The notes: generated from the sequence alone by a model not told the origin. 28,574 nucleotides of DNA from Fidelibacterota bacterium UBA7301 (GCA_002471845.1 DKQT01000007.1:1-28574), one strand, 5' to 3'. Positions 1 through 8,718 are shown, counted from the stretch's first letter. Program-made: numbers and translations.

Positions 1-573
1 GCCATTATGGGCGCTGCGTATGTCTCAAATATACGCGGTGTGGAAAATCCAACTGTCGCCCTTTTGAACATCGGAGAGGAAGCCACCAAAGGTGGCGAAC
101 ATATGCAAAGCGCATTTAAGTTATTAAAAAAAATACCCAACCTGAATTTTATTGGAAATGTAGAAGGTAAAGATATTTTACGCGGCGTGGTGGACGTGGT
201 GGTAACAGAAGGATTTGTGGGAAATATTGTTATTAAAACTCTTGAGGGCGCTGCGCGGAGTTTACGTCAGCTTACCAAAATGGCTTTTAAAGCCAGAGTC
301 GCGTGGAAATTGGGACTTCTGTTTTTACGAAAAGGATTAAACATGCTTAAAGAGATAACCGATTATGCTGAATATGGCGGCGCTCCCCTGCTGGGTTTTG
401 AAAAGATGGTTATCATTGCTCATGGACGATCCAATGAAAAAGCAATTTCAAATGCAATTAAAGTTGCAGGGAAATGTGTTAGAGATGATGTATGTGGTCA
501 AATTGAAAACTATATAACTGAATTAGAAGGTAAGGCTGGGTTGGAATACGAACGGTTAAGCCAGGAACTATAA
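1..573 (+). CDS. plsX: Phosphate acyltransferase PlsX, C-terminal part (5' end outside window)
   Basis: PlsX makes acyl-phosphate from acyl-ACP for phospholipid synthesis at the cytoplasmic membrane. The reading frame is open from the first base, so the gene enters from the left. About 190 residues are present of the roughly 330 usual for the family. Diagnostic C-terminal signatures are visible: VVVTEGFVGNIVIKTLEG, matching the family's DGFxGNxxLKxxEG block, then a GGAPLLG block followed by AHGRSNEKAI. The ATG at position 7 is internal and is not the real start. The gene ends in TAA and is followed by a hairpin shared with the convergent tRNA gene. No fabH or other fatty-acid gene follows on this side, so any such partner must lie upstream. 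The assignment is secure. Confidence 0.95.
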   Translation, partial: AIMGAAYVSNIRGVENPTVALLNIGEEATKGGEHMQSAFKLLKKIPNLNFIGNVEGKDILRGVVDVVVTEGFVGNIVIKTLEGAARSLRQLTKMAFKARVAWKLGLLFLRKGLNMLKEITDYAEYGGAPLLGFEKMVIIAHGRSNEKAISNAIKVAGKCVRDDVCGQIENYITELEGKAGLEYERLSQEL

Positions 574-637
574 AGTGCCAAAATTCCTAATATTGCGAGA
601 GATACAAAGATAGCCACTGGTATCCATATGGGTAAAC

Positions 638-660
638 AAAAAACCCCGAATTTCGGGGGT
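638..660. terminator. Bidirectional rho-independent terminator between plsX and tRNA-Phe
   Basis: A GC-rich dyad (CCCCGAATTTCGGGG, with one extra G) occupies 644-659. Read on the minus strand it is followed at once by six T, as expected for the tRNA gene. On the plus strand it is followed by TATTTTATTT, which would serve plsX. It sits exactly in the convergent gap. Confidence 0.85.
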
Positions 661-672
661 ATTTTATTTACG

Positions 673-745
<73 letters not shown>

Positions 746-798
746 AACACATCATTTTTATTTGAAAAAATGCCCGCAAAATTAGTCGAGTGATGAAT

Positions 799-818
799 GG
801 AATTCCAAATGGAATTCC
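799..818. repeat. Tandem GGAATTCC palindromes in the tRNA-barrel protein gap
   Basis: GGAATTCC occurs at 799-806 and again at 811-818, separated by AAAT. The two copies can form an 8-bp stem with a 4-nt loop. It lies in the 249-base gap between the tRNA gene and the 3' end of the barrel-protein gene. It could be a weak 3' end structure or an operator upstream of the tRNA. Nothing else recognisable was seen in this gap. Confidence 0.5.
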
Positions 819-994
819 GCATGAAACATATTAAAATATATGAACAAACAAGATATCGTTATATCATGTAAGGGAATAATTAACCCGCTCTTCCTTCACT
901 CCCTTAAGCATATCTTTTAGGATAAGATTATTTGCCCTTATTATTGTTTCAAGTTCACTTGTTAGATTTGAAATATTTTTTTTCGCTGGACGAA

Positions 995-2374
995 TTAAAA
1001 CAAATAAGAGAAATTCACCAGGATACGGTTGGCATGCACATCTTCTGTAGTGCCGTAGGGTGTATAAATATCACTGGATATCTTACTCCAGGCGGTGGAC
1101 AGGAAGGCCGCATCCAGCATAATATTATCCCCCACAGGAATCCCGACCCCTGCGGAAATAATCATCCGGTCTTCAGCTGCCTTCCCCTTGGGAGAAGGAA
1201 AAACCGCAACTCCTCCCCGCAGGCTGAGGCCGAAATTATCATTGAACTCCAACAAGTATTCCGCTCCGCCGCGTACCTGGGAAACAGCGCGGTAATTCAA
1301 GGCCAGAAGTGCATTTTCATCCTGCAGCAATTCATAGTCCTCAGAATCCTTGTTGAAATCATCCAGGTTGAACCTGGTGGCGGACCAATCCCGGTAGCGC
1401 ATACTTCCTGAGACGGCCAGGTTTCCTATGATTAAAGCGCCCCCCAGGTCTAAAACCATGGGTGTCCGCACCCGGTAATCATAGTTGCCCAATACGCTGG
1501 CATCGCTTTTATCCCCATTATCAAAAAGTAGGATTTCATCCGTGGAATGATTCTCAACCACCTTTATGTGGTAAGGCAGTGAAACAGCCATCCCGATTCG
1601 AAACCAATCGGTAACAGCTGTTTTTACCCCCAGCCGAAAATTCAGGGCTTTTGTGCTGGCAACCAGGGTTTGCTGCAAGTCATATTGCTTAAAATCCGCC
1701 GGGAACTCCCCGTACTCGTTTTGGGAATCCTCCTGGGAAAATTCAAAACTGTAGGTCTCCCGCCCCGATACCCTGGATATGGAAAGGCCGCCGAATGATG
1801 TTGATGACAGAGCAATCCCAAATGAAAAGGTCAGTTGCTCCAGGGCGCCGCCGTTTAGGACAGTCTCACTGCGGTTGACATTTTTTGAAAAATCATAAAA
1901 TTGTTCCTTCCCGTCCAGTTCAATGGGAAAACTCAACTGGTTGTCAAATATACTGAACCCGGAAAAGGACATAAGTCCATCATAATGCAAAATACGGTTA
2001 AACCCGATTCCCACTACCATACTGCCGCGGATGGTGGGCAGGGGAATGGCGACCCCCAAGCCGTTGAAGCGGCCCACATTCAGGGGGTTTTGGGTTGTAT
2101 TGTCAATATAAGTGGTTTTGTTCGTATAACCCAGGTTACTGCTTTCAAAATAAAAAGCGCCGTTTGTCATTCCCGCCAGACCGGCAGGATTCCAGTACAT
2201 CCCCGAGGGGTCATTTCCCAGGGCGGTAAAAGCACCCCCCATGGCCAGGGACCGAGCCCCAAAGCCCATTTCATTCTCTAAAATATGGATAGCTTCAGAA
2301 GCAGTCTGGGAAAAAACAAATGAGAAAAAACTACAGGAAATAAAAATGGCTCGCCTTTTGGATGGGCAACACAT
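995..2374 (-). CDS. PorV/FadL-like outer-membrane beta-barrel protein
   Basis: The protein has 459 residues with an N-terminal signal peptide (hydrophobic stretch to about residue 22, ending FSQ). The mature start carries ARSLAMGGAFTALGNDPSGM and a WNPAGLA segment, the hallmark of the PorV/UPF0164 branch of FadL-like barrels. The rest shows alternating amphipathic strands, and the last residues are NFSYLF, with the terminal Phe typical of BAM-assembled barrels. PorV-type proteins act in type IX secretion or hydrophobic solute uptake; the sequence does not decide which. The ATG is preceded by GAGGGGG seven bases upstream. It follows the lipoprotein gene by 25 bases and is probably co-transcribed with it. 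Family assignment is good, substrate unknown. Confidence 0.85.
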   Translation of the reverse strand: MCCPSKRRAIFISCSFFSFVFSQTASEAIHILENEMGFGARSLAMGGAFTALGNDPSGMYWNPAGLAGMTNGAFYFESSNLGYTNKTTYIDNTTQNPLNVGRFNGLGVAIPLPTIRGSMVVGIGFNRILHYDGLMSFSGFSIFDNQLSFPIELDGKEQFYDFSKNVNRSETVLNGGALEQLTFSFGIALSSTSFGGLSISRVSGRETYSFEFSQEDSQNEYGEFPADFKQYDLQQTLVASTKALNFRLGVKTAVTDWFRIGMAVSLPYHIKVVENHSTDEILLFDNGDKSDASVLGNYDYRVRTPMVLDLGGALIIGNLAVSGSMRYRDWSATRFNLDDFNKDSEDYELLQDENALLALNYRAVSQVRGGAEYLLEFNDNFGLSLRGGVAVFPSPKGKAAEDRMIISAGVGIPVGDNIMLDAAFLSTAWSKISSDIYTPYGTTEDVHANRILVNFSYLF

Positions 2375-2399
2375 TATGATTCCCCCTCTATGTTAAAAA

Positions 2400-2990
2400 T
2401 TAATTCCGGCGTGTGGCGCGGCGTCCCCCTGAAGATTCGGATGAACTTCCGGAGGAAGATCCGCCCCCAGTGGAACGGGTAGATGAAATTGAAGAACTTC
2501 TGCCGGAGGATGATCCGCTGGACCAGCCGGAGGAAGACCGTGAACTCGTATTCGTGTTGGAAGTACGAACCACATTCAGGTTTGTACCGTGTGTTCTTGT
2601 TCGATCTGTGGTAAACCCCCGAATTTCTTTATCACCCGTCACGGGGATAAACATGGGATATCCTCCCAGTGTATAGCTGTAGCCATAGCGATAACCGCCA
2701 TAATAAGAATAAGGATCATAACCGTTATAGAAGTTTGAATAGCCGTAATAGGACGAGTAGAGGGGATCAAAACGGCGGTGCATCATGGAGTAAGCAAGGG
2801 AGGAAGTAGAATTGAGGTCCTGGGCATACATGTCTAGATTGGGCCGCACGTTTGCCCGGGAATAGGTTTCGTAAAACGGGTCCTGTTCTTCTTCCGGAGA
2901 TGGGTAAAACCAAGTCAACTGGGTATAACACCCCTGGAGCACAAGGGAGAAAACCAAACCGCTGCCTATGAGTGAAGTTCTCAGTTTCAT
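2400..2990 (-). CDS. Tyr-rich, Ser/Gly/Arg-rich lipoprotein of unknown function
   Basis: This 196-residue protein begins with a lipoprotein signal whose lipobox is LVLQGC, lipidating Cys21. The mature part has an acidic segment (PEEEQ), then a Tyr-rich stretch around residues 76-113 with many SYYGY- and YSYY-like steps, then a low-complexity tail (about residues 146-196) of Ser, Gly and Arg ending RRATRRN. No enzymatic motif is visible. The composition suggests an envelope surface or adhesive protein, or a partner of the barrel protein encoded 25 bases downstream; this is inference. No convincing Shine-Dalgarno sequence precedes the ATG. I do not recognise the family. Confidence 0.75.
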   Translation of the reverse strand: MKLRTSLIGSGLVFSLVLQGCYTQLTWFYPSPEEEQDPFYETYSRANVRPNLDMYAQDLNSTSSLAYSMMHRRFDPLYSSYYGYSNFYNGYDPYSYYGGYRYGYSYTLGGYPMFIPVTGDKEIRGFTTDRTRTHGTNLNVVRTSNTNTSSRSSSGWSSGSSSGRSSSISSTRSTGGGSSSGSSSESSGGRRATRRN

Positions 2991-3061
2991 TGCAGGGAAT
3001 ATTACACTATAATTTTGAATTAACCAAATCAGTGTAATTTACTTTTTCAGTGGCTTGTGCA

Positions 3062-3103
3062 CCTCAACCATCCTTGGTTGAGGAGCACAATCAGGATGAT
3101 TGT
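3062..3103. repeat. Two consecutive perfect hairpins (dyad repeat)
   Basis: Unit one is CCTCAACCA, loop TCCT, TGGTTGAGG (3062-3083), a perfect 9-bp stem. Unit two is ACAATCA, loop GGA, TGATTGT (3087-3103), a perfect 7-bp stem. The loop regions of the two units are complementary in sense (ATCC and GGAT). The pair lies between the end of the oligopeptidase gene and the next downstream gene. It may be a transcript 3'-end element or a dispersed dyad repeat. Confidence 0.7.
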
Positions 3104-3116
3104 TCTACATTAAACT

Positions 3117-5246
3117 CTATTCTTTAATTCCTACCAAATCAAATAGGAAGGCGTACTCCAGTGCCACCTCGCGGTACCGGCGAAAGCGCCCGGATTTGCC
3201 CCCATGGCCCGCGTCCATATTCATATGCAGGTAAAGATCATTATCACCCTGCCAGTGATCCCTGAGTTTGGCCATCCATTTTAAGGGCTCCCAGTACTGG
3301 ACCTGGGAATCGAAGAATCCGGAGGTGACCAGCATATTGGGATAATCACGATCCACTACCTGATCGTAGGGCGAATAGGACAGCATGTAATCATAATATT
3401 GTTTTTCGGATGGATTGCCCCATTCGTCCCATTCATTGGAGGTCAAGGGGATGGACGCATCCAGCATGGTAGTGACCACATCCACAAAGGGTACAGCAGC
3501 AATGGCGCCTTTCCATAATTCCGGGGCCATGTTAACCACAGCGCCGATGAGGAGTCCCCCCGCACTGCCCCCTTCAGCAAACAGGTGGTCCGAATCCGTA
3601 AATCCTTCTTTAATCAGGTATTTACCCGCGTCTATAAAATCATTGAATGTATTTATCTTATTCAGCATTTTTCCGTCATCATAAGATTGACGACCATATA
3701 TCTGACTGCCCCGCACATGGGCAATGGCATAGATAAAGCCCCGATCAAGCAAACTCAAGCGGGTTGAACTGAAATAGGGATCCCGGGTGGAGCCGTAAGA
3801 ACCATATGCATAGAGTAACACGTTTTGCGATTCATCTGTTTTAAGGTCTTTTTTATACACAATGGAGATAGGCACTTTCTGGCCATCCCGGGCGAGCGCA
3901 TAACGGCGCTCAGAATTGTAAGCTTCCTGGTCGTAACCACCAACCACTTCCTGCTGCTTCATTAGGGTCCGTTCACCGGTATCCATGTTGTAATCGTAGG
4001 TCGAGGCGGGCGTCACCATGGATGAATATCCATAGCGCAGAATGTTGGTGTTGAATTCCTCGTTCACAGAAATACGCGCAGTATAAGTTTGCTCACCAAA
4101 ATCGATCGTTTCATCCTTCTGCGATTTTTGATTTATCACCCGCAGGCCGCGGAGGCCGTCCTTTCGTTCATTCAAAACAAGATGATCCTTAAAGATCTCC
4201 ATCCCAAGGAGGTGAACATCATTCCGGTGGGCGATCACTTCTTTCCAGTTGGCCATATCAGTGGCATTTTCATCCGTCTCCATGAGGCGGTTGTTCTTGG
4301 CCTCCCAATTGGTGATAATATAAAATTTATCCTCAAAATGATCAATGTTGTATTCGTGCTCCGTGCCTCTTGGACTGAAATTTTTGAATTCCCCATCGGG
4401 ATCGTTAGTAGATAAAATATGGTAATCACTTACCAGGGTACTGCTGTTGTAAATGATAATGAACTCGCCGGATTTGGTTCGATAAACACCATTGTAAAAT
4501 GATTCATCTTTTTCTTCATAGAGCAGCTCGTCCTTGGCCGAATCGGTACCAACTTTATGGCGCCAGATCTTTTCGGATAATAAGGTGACTTCATTTTTTG
4601 ATGTATAAAAAACGGTTTTGTTATCGTTGGCCCAGGCTACACTTCCGGTGGCGTTGGGAATAGTTTGTTCCAGCACATTGCCGGTGACTAAATTTTTAAA
4701 ATAGATGGTATAAATCCTGCGGCTCACCAGGTCCACGCCATAGGACATCCATTGGTTATCAGGACTCACATCTATGCCGCCAACGGCAAAATAATCGTGC
4801 CCTTTGGCCAGCACATTCTCATCTAATAGGATTTCTTCCTCACCGTCCAATGAACCCTTCTTCCGGCAGTGGATGGCATATTCCTTCCCCTTTTCGTAGC
4901 GGGTGTAGTAATAGTACCCATTATCTAAATATGGGACCGATTCATCGTCCTTTTTTATACGGCCCACAATCTCATCGAAAATGCTTTTTTGGAATTTTTT
5001 CGTATGAGAAAGGCGTTTTTCCGTATGATCATTTTCAGCGTCGATATAATCCACCACTTCTTGGGTATGGGCATCTTTCTTCTCAGCGGATTTTTGTTCA
5101 TCCGTGAGACGCATCCAGTAATAATCATCCACCCGGGTATGACCGTGTTCAGTCATTTCGAATGGTTTTTTGGCGGCATCAGGGGGTGTTATGTTTTGCA
5201 TACAGGCACTCAATAATAAGGTGGATATTAATAATAGTTTTTTCAT
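3117..5246 (-). CDS. ptrB: Oligopeptidase B-like serine peptidase (S9A), lipoprotein
   Basis: Prolyl-oligopeptidase-family serine peptidase that cleaves short peptides; the OpB branch prefers sites after basic residues. The 709-residue protein has an N-terminal propeller region and a C-terminal alpha/beta hydrolase domain. The nucleophile lies in GGSAGG (Ser561), the acid in SGFFDSQVQYWEP (Asp646) and the histidine in AGHGGKSGR (His681). The spacing between these three matches E. coli OpB (532, 617, 652) exactly. Unlike cytoplasmic OpB, it starts with a lipoprotein signal whose lipobox is LLSAC (Cys15), so it is probably membrane-anchored in the envelope. AGGAAGG lies five bases before the ATG. 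It is the last gene of the operon that begins at 8656. Confidence 0.93.
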   Translation of the reverse strand: MKKLLLISTLLLSACMQNITPPDAAKKPFEMTEHGHTRVDDYYWMRLTDEQKSAEKKDAHTQEVVDYIDAENDHTEKRLSHTKKFQKSIFDEIVGRIKKDDESVPYLDNGYYYYTRYEKGKEYAIHCRKKGSLDGEEEILLDENVLAKGHDYFAVGGIDVSPDNQWMSYGVDLVSRRIYTIYFKNLVTGNVLEQTIPNATGSVAWANDNKTVFYTSKNEVTLLSEKIWRHKVGTDSAKDELLYEEKDESFYNGVYRTKSGEFIIIYNSSTLVSDYHILSTNDPDGEFKNFSPRGTEHEYNIDHFEDKFYIITNWEAKNNRLMETDENATDMANWKEVIAHRNDVHLLGMEIFKDHLVLNERKDGLRGLRVINQKSQKDETIDFGEQTYTARISVNEEFNTNILRYGYSSMVTPASTYDYNMDTGERTLMKQQEVVGGYDQEAYNSERRYALARDGQKVPISIVYKKDLKTDESQNVLLYAYGSYGSTRDPYFSSTRLSLLDRGFIYAIAHVRGSQIYGRQSYDDGKMLNKINTFNDFIDAGKYLIKEGFTDSDHLFAEGGSAGGLLIGAVVNMAPELWKGAIAAVPFVDVVTTMLDASIPLTSNEWDEWGNPSEKQYYDYMLSYSPYDQVVDRDYPNMLVTSGFFDSQVQYWEPLKWMAKLRDHWQGDNDLYLHMNMDAGHGGKSGRFRRYREVALEYAFLFDLVGIKE

Positions 5247-5276
5247 GTTTTCCTTCCTGTGTTTACATATTTTTTA

Positions 5277-5606
5277 TCAGGATAAAAGTTTTCGGCTAAC
5301 CCAAAGCCAAGTACTTCCCAGAATAAGCCCCAGTCCTTCCCGTTGGTATTCCCACATATTCACCATTCGATCATCCACTTGTTGGGGCATAACATCATTC
5401 AATATACCCGTTGCAATCAGTGCGCCCAGAACAAGAAGAATAACAGCAAATTGGTTTACATAGGATTGATCTACTTTCCGAAGAATAGGCAACAGAGCCA
5501 CGGCCACATAAATGGGCGTCCAGATAAAGCCATCGGGGTCATTCAAATTTACTACTGCAAAGAAAAGAAAGATGAGGGTAATCGCCCATGAGAGAATCCT
5601 ATTCAA
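5277..5606 (-). CDS. TMEM220-like small membrane protein
   Basis: A 109-residue, very hydrophobic protein with about three to four membrane segments. The N-terminal block FFAVVNLNDPDGFIW is the signature of the TMEM220 family, which has no known biochemical role. The only in-frame start that keeps the first helix is a TTG at 5606, two bases after the TAG of the upstream M28 peptidase gene, so translation is probably coupled. The oligopeptidase gene starts about 30 bases downstream. Position between two exported peptidases suggests an accessory role, but nothing in the sequence shows it. Confidence 0.8.
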   Translation of the reverse strand: MNRILSWAITLIFLFFAVVNLNDPDGFIWTPIYVAVALLPILRKVDQSYVNQFAVILLVLGALIATGILNDVMPQQVDDRMVNMWEYQREGLGLILGSTWLWVSRKLLS

Positions 5607-5608
5607 AT

Positions 5609-6955
5609 CTACCTGCCGATCAATCCACCGGGATAGGCCACCATACTCTCATGGCCATTTTTTCCCACAGCAGCAACGCCGAATAAATAATTATCAATAA
5701 CGATTCCTTCCAGGGTATGCTTAGTTACATCACCGCCCACCCATTTTGAATACTGCCAGGTGGGTGCGGTGGTATCCCGCCAATAAAGTTTGTAACCAGC
5801 CGCACCATCGACTTTATCCCATGATAAAACAGTGGACGGCTTTACCACCCCACCGATTTTTACATTTTTCGGTTTAGGCGGCGCCATGACCAAGGTGACC
5901 AAAGCTGCTGCATTTACGGCCGTCAGTTTGGCGCAGTAATCAAAATTCACACCTTCAATCACATCGCCGTATTTGATACCATTTTCTGTCCGAATATCCT
6001 GGTGCTGGCGGTTATAATTCTCATGGGCCTCCATTATCCGCACACCGGGAAAGCCGGCTTCATTGAAAGGTCGGTGATGACCGCCGCGGCCGAAACGATC
6101 CAAGCGGTAGATCAACAAGGGATTCATTTCCGGCAAGTATGTTTTGGTACTGGCAAATACATGGCGGGCCAGCTGGCGGGATTCACTATCATTCTCGCCC
6201 CCATAAAACCGCTTTTGTTTCAATTGTTTTTCTGTTTCCAAAATAGAATAGGGCTCAGAAAATATTCTGAATGTGCGGTTGTCTATAACACCGTCCACCC
6301 CCTCGATATTGCCGATCATATCATTGTTTAGAATACCCACAATTTCCCAGCCTTCTTTTTCGGCTTTTTCCGCTAAAAATCTGCCGCCGAATAATCCCTG
6401 TTCCTCACCAGAGAGTCCTGCCAGAATGATACTGGTGGGAAAATCATGTTTCGATAAAACACGTGCCAGTTCAATGGCGCCGGCCATGCCGGAGGCATTG
6501 TCGTTGGCCCCGGGGGAATCACCTTTTCCGTCCAATGGATCGGAAATCCTGGAATCAATATCACCACTCATGATCACATACCTATTCGGATATTTCGTCC
6601 CCCGTTTCACCGCATAAATGTTGACAATCCAGGTGTCTTTTTTGATTCGTGATTTGGGATTCCCTTTGGCCAGGGACCACTGTTCTTCTACTTCAAGACA
6701 TCCGCCGCAGTCCTTGGATATTTCTTCGAATTCTTTCTTAATCCACCGCCGGGCGGCGCCGATCCCCCGGGTATTGGATACTGTATCTGACAATGTATGG
6801 CGCGTACCGAAATTGACCAGTTTCGTCACATATTTTTCTAATTGGTCCGTGCTAATATCATCTAATATTTTATACACACTAGGATCAACTGTGAGGGATT
6901 GCGCCGACAACAGCAAAAGTCCTGAAAAATAAACAATTATCATTCGTCTCATCAT
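5609..6955 (-). CDS. Secreted M28-family zinc peptidase with C-terminal Fn3-like domain
   Basis: The protein has 448 residues from the ATGATG at 6955, chosen because AAGGAA lies just upstream, the previous gene stops 10 bases earlier, and a signal peptide (MIIVYFSGLLLLSAQS) begins at once. A longer frame to 7036 would overlap the upstream gene. M28 motifs are present: GDIDS (residues 131-135), SPGANDNASG (Asp152), SGEEQGLFG (Glu184/Glu185), NNDMIGN (Asp212) and GGHHRPF (His293/294). The usual first metal ligand, the His of the HxD motif, is Asp132 here. Residues from about 360 form a fibronectin-III-like module with SWDKVDGAAGYKLYW. Probably a periplasmic or secreted aminopeptidase; the metal site is unusual. 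Confidence 0.88.
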   Translation of the reverse strand: MMRRMIIVYFSGLLLLSAQSLTVDPSVYKILDDISTDQLEKYVTKLVNFGTRHTLSDTVSNTRGIGAARRWIKKEFEEISKDCGGCLEVEEQWSLAKGNPKSRIKKDTWIVNIYAVKRGTKYPNRYVIMSGDIDSRISDPLDGKGDSPGANDNASGMAGAIELARVLSKHDFPTSIILAGLSGEEQGLFGGRFLAEKAEKEGWEIVGILNNDMIGNIEGVDGVIDNRTFRIFSEPYSILETEKQLKQKRFYGGENDSESRQLARHVFASTKTYLPEMNPLLIYRLDRFGRGGHHRPFNEAGFPGVRIMEAHENYNRQHQDIRTENGIKYGDVIEGVNFDYCAKLTAVNAAALVTLVMAPPKPKNVKIGGVVKPSTVLSWDKVDGAAGYKLYWRDTTAPTWQYSKWVGGDVTKHTLEGIVIDNYLFGVAAVGKNGHESMVAYPGGLIGR

Positions 6956-6965
6956 GGCTTGTTCC

Positions 6966-7613
6966 TTATCCAATGTTATGCATGGTTTTATTCGAAATAA
7001 TGTTGAATCCGGCGCTTTCTGAACAGGTTTCCGCAACCATTGATTTGGCTACCGTTTTGCTGTGTATCGCCCGGAAAGAACCGGGTGTCATCCAGGATGT
7101 CAATTTTGCCACACCCATGGCGATCTTCTCTCCCGGACGGAATTCATTTCGAATCCCTAATAATAATGAAGGCTGAAAAATGAGCGTTGAATTTAAACCT
7201 AAGGATCTAAGGTTTGATTCAAGTTCACCTTTTACCCGGTTGTAAAATATTTTGGAGTTGGCGTTTGAGCCGGCGGCAGTAACAATACTGAAAACAGATG
7301 CATTCCATTTTTTTGCTGCACCGGCAAAAGCCAATGGATAATCATGATCGACTTTTCGGAAATTTGATTTGCTCCCCGCCGTTTTGATAGTAGTGCCTAA
7401 ACAACAATACACATGATCCACGGGGAATAAATTCTCCCATGGCGACATGTCAAAATCGATTACTTTTTCATCTAATTTTTCATGTTCAATTAATAATGAC
7501 CTTCGAACAGGCGTAATTATCTTGTTATAAATGTCTGAAGCCAAACATAATTGTAGCACTTCAGATCCGATTAAACCGGAAGCGCCCAAGACTAAAGCTG
7601 ATTTTTGACCCAT
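6966..7613 (-). CDS. NAD(P)-binding oxidoreductase, TIP30/HTATIP2-like
   Basis: A 215-residue single-domain Rossmann protein. The N-terminus has LVLGASGLIGSEV, the glycine-rich dinucleotide loop. CCLGTTIKTAGS follows beta strand 4, and YNRVKGELE supplies the YxxxK pair of extended short-chain dehydrogenases. This pattern fits the TIP30-like/YwnB-like branch of NAD(P)-dependent epimerase-like proteins. It has no signal peptide, so it is cytoplasmic. Its ATG overlaps the TAA of the upstream gene by one base (TAATG), showing translational coupling. Substrate unknown; it is an unexpected cytoplasmic member of an operon of exported proteins. Confidence 0.85.
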   Translation of the reverse strand: MGQKSALVLGASGLIGSEVLQLCLASDIYNKIITPVRRSLLIEHEKLDEKVIDFDMSPWENLFPVDHVYCCLGTTIKTAGSKSNFRKVDHDYPLAFAGAAKKWNASVFSIVTAAGSNANSKIFYNRVKGELESNLRSLGLNSTLIFQPSLLLGIRNEFRPGEKIAMGVAKLTSWMTPGSFRAIHSKTVAKSMVAETCSESAGFNIISNKTMHNIG

Positions 7614-8656
7614 TATTGTCCTACTTTTATTTTATAGATTTGTCCCCCCTTACCCACTGCAAACCCGCCACGGCTACCCTTAGCAAATGCTAAGGCCGTA
7701 AGATCTTTCACCTCCCAATAGTGGGGCGCCCAGTTCTTGCCGTTATCTGTGGTTCGGTCAAAGCCGGATGGTCCCACGGCAAAAAATGTATTCCCGCGAT
7801 AATGGGCCACGCACTCACGATACTGATGTGTTTGTTTTTTCGGGAGATGCCATGTGATGCCCCCATCCTGGGTATAGGCCATGGTGTTTTGAATGGCTTG
7901 GTTCGTGTAGTCTCCGCCCACAGCAATGCCCACCTTTTTATTTTTGAAGGCCACAGAATATATACCCGTACTCTGGCCGCCATGAACTACCGGAGTTTCT
8001 GCCACAGACCAATTTAATCCGCCATTTTCACTCTTGAATACGCGGGATTTTATACCGCCCATTCCCAGCCAAACTGTATTTCGTCCCTTCACTGGTATTC
8101 CAGTTCCACTGGCGGCAAAACCAAACTCAGGGTCTAATTTTTCCGGTGTACCATCTGCGGGAATTTCCTCCCACGTATCGCCCCCATCCGTGGTTCGGAT
8201 GAGCAAGTGACGTCCATTCACCGGGTCGCTGAATGCAATCCCATTCCTTTTATTCCAAAATGACATTCCGTCAAAGAACACCTCTTCACGATCGTCAAAA
8301 TAAACAAGCTTCCAGTTTTGTCCCCTATCGGTAGTTTTATAAAATCGAGCAGGAGAAGCAATTCCCATGACAATGGCGGTATTTTTATCGAAGCCCTCAA
8401 CATCCCGAAAGTCGGTTTTGTCCATATTCGGGACAGAGACATTTTCCCAATTCGCTCCCCCATCTACAGTGCGTAAAACAGTACCGCCTGTTCCGCTCAC
8501 CCAAATCACTTTTTGATTCACCACTGATAGTCCACGAAAGGATGCTTCTACGCCACTGTTCAGTTTTTGTAATGAAAAGGTCTGTCCTAATAACAAACTG
8601 GATATCAGTATTGGAAGAATAATTTTATTAACCTGTTTCAATGGATTCTTTTTCAT
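7613..8656 (-). CDS. Exported Ycf48/HCF136-like beta-propeller (BNR/Asp-box) protein
   Basis: The 347-residue protein starts with a signal peptide ending LLLGQTFS. Six Asp-box-like repeats mark propeller blades: TVDGGANWE, TTDRGQNWK, TTDGGDTWEE, SENGGLNWS, TQDGGITWH and TTDNGKNWA. In phototrophs Ycf48 helps assemble photosystem II. Homologues are common in non-phototrophic FCB bacteria, where their role is undefined; a binding or scaffold function in the envelope is likely. No clear Shine-Dalgarno precedes the ATG. It is the first gene of the 3117-8656 operon and overlaps the next gene by one base. Confidence 0.85.
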   Translation of the reverse strand: MKKNPLKQVNKIILPILISSLLLGQTFSLQKLNSGVEASFRGLSVVNQKVIWVSGTGGTVLRTVDGGANWENVSVPNMDKTDFRDVEGFDKNTAIVMGIASPARFYKTTDRGQNWKLVYFDDREEVFFDGMSFWNKRNGIAFSDPVNGRHLLIRTTDGGDTWEEIPADGTPEKLDPEFGFAASGTGIPVKGRNTVWLGMGGIKSRVFKSENGGLNWSVAETPVVHGGQSTGIYSVAFKNKKVGIAVGGDYTNQAIQNTMAYTQDGGITWHLPKKQTHQYRECVAHYRGNTFFAVGPSGFDRTTDNGKNWAPHYWEVKDLTALAFAKGSRGGFAVGKGGQIYKIKVGQ

Positions 8657-8718
8657 TAGTTTTTTTCAACCGCTCATGTCCTCCACATTTTCCAAAAAAA
8701 ACGTATGGATAGGGAAAA

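Noticed and set aside
932..1411. Plus-strand 159-residue frame
   Set aside because: Antisense shadow of the PorV-like barrel gene, whose signal peptide, motifs and C-terminal Phe are clear.
6956..7036. 27-residue N-terminal extension of the M28 peptidase
   Set aside because: It would overlap the upstream gene by 71 bases and bury the signal peptide; the ATGATG at 6955 has a ribosome site and a start 10 bases after the previous stop.
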